The notes under the pieces were generated by a model, which made no database searches, was not told the DNA's origin, and saw nothing but the letters and a program-made list of their open reading frames with translations. From Selaginella moellendorffii (taxonomy: Eukaryota; Streptophyta; Lycopodiopsida; Selaginellales; Selaginellaceae): a stretch of DNA of 64,000 nt. The stretch spans positions 194,385-258,384 of the forward strand of contig NW_003314340.1 of the NCBI RefSeq assembly GCF_000143415.4. The letters are read 5' to 3'. The position numbers and the translations under genes are program-made. Shown one piece after another: positions 63,418 through 64,000 of this stretch. The first letter of the stretch is position 1. Each line of letters begins with the position of its first letter.

Positions 63418-64000
63418 TTAATGAATCTCACCTTGAACCCGGGTTATGAATGCTCTTGCTGCATCTCTTGCATGGTCTGGCAAGGTGATGGTGGCACTCT
63501 GCTTCCGCATCCAACCATGCACAACATTATCCACCGATATGCTCATGCTGGGATCCCTTGGATTCAGCACCCATCTTTTTTCTAGGCAATCCTTCGTATA
63601 TCCGGAACTTGGCTTGAACCACTCCACAGTTACATTGAAGGAGTTAGTTTCCGCGTCCTCCTCTGCATCAGTGATGCAGCGCCCCACCCATATCATTTGT
63701 TTTTTATTACTGGGTCTGACAAGCACGACCATTCCTTTGCAGACCTGTACTGGATTGAATGCTGAATCTGGCTTCTTGTTCCTCGGCCCACAATAGTGAT
63801 CCTCAACATCGTTATCTGTCACTGCATTTCCAGAGGACATTGTTCCGGTACTATCTGGTGCTCTGGGTTCTGGCCAAAAGGACTCTTCCAATTCTTCATA
63901 TACAACCGGCCCATTTTGGATAGCAGATATAATCTTCTCCCAGTATTCGAGCAAAGGCTTGCACCTCTTAAAATAGGATTCTCCACCAAACACCAACCCC
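63418..64000 (-). CDS. Unknown protein, 5' end beyond window
   Basis: Open frame on the minus strand of more than 190 codons running off the right edge; the stop is at 63418-63420. The sequence includes CKGMVVLVRPSNKKQMIWVG, then VEWFKPSSGYTKD and WVLNPRDPSMSISVDNVVHG. The alternation of a basic-aromatic strand-like segment, IWVGRC and VEWF recalls small beta-barrel (Tudor/BAH-like) modules, but I cannot assign a family. Lack of an ATG within the window shows it is partial. Confidence 0.45.
   Translation of the reverse strand, partial: GLVFGGESYFKRCKPLLEYWEKIISAIQNGPVVYEELEESFWPEPRAPDSTGTMSSGNAVTDNDVEDHYCGPRNKKPDSAFNPVQVCKGMVVLVRPSNKKQMIWVGRCITDAEEDAETNSFNVTVEWFKPSSGYTKDCLEKRWVLNPRDPSMSISVDNVVHGWMRKQSATITLPDHARDAARAFITRVQGEIH

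Overview
The window looks like nuclear DNA of a land plant, most likely a lycophyte such as Selaginella (inference). Reasons: long intron-free PPR genes, one with an RNA-editing DYW domain; a phosphoacetylglucosamine mutase gene whose eight introns are only 50-75 nt; a class I chitinase, an FBH/AKS-type bHLH factor, a plant syntaxin and a GH3 remnant; and abundant Ty3/gypsy debris. No bacterial, organellar or viral genome organisation is visible.

Layout. 1-15.8 kb is transposon-rich. It holds a Ty3/gypsy element on the minus strand cut by the window edge and carrying a 5S-rRNA-derived (Cassandra-like) insertion; a broken gypsy element on the plus strand with a 247-bp 3' LTR; a miniature LTR element (TRIM) with two 104-bp LTRs; a GH3 pseudogene whose 5' end coincides with that TRIM; and a full-length but stop-riddled gypsy element (9658-15798) interrupted by a solo LTR with a near-perfect 5-bp target duplication. 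16-17 kb has polygalacturonase and P-loop ATPase remnants.

17.3-37.8 kb is the gene-dense core: chitinase (+), PPR-1 (-), phosphoacetylglucosamine mutase (-), bHLH (+), syntaxin (+), a small four-exon DnaJ-type zinc-finger gene (-), PPR-2 (-), a tandem pair of PPR-DYW genes carrying N-terminal GKHKGK (DUF3820-like) modules (+), and a tRNA-Val(CAC) (-). The first PPR-DYW copy is decayed and the second is intact.

39.4-58.6 kb holds a solo LTR, a three-exon gene for an uncharacterised membrane protein with three degraded copies elsewhere in the window, and a very large inverted duplication (arms about 5 kb, 41571-46546 and 51101-56138). Each arm carries one nearly identical gene for a small secreted cysteine-rich hevein-like peptide. 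The spacer holds a frameshifted hevein-like gene and a frameshifted PPR gene. 58.6-62.5 kb is again retrotransposon debris. The right edge has an incomplete unknown gene.

Functionally there is no operon-like pathway. Recurrent themes are chitin-binding defence proteins (one chitinase and several hevein-type loci), organelle RNA-processing PPR proteins, and layered retrotransposon activity. Exon boundaries were read by eye from frame, GT/AG sites and family knowledge; none was confirmed by transcript data.
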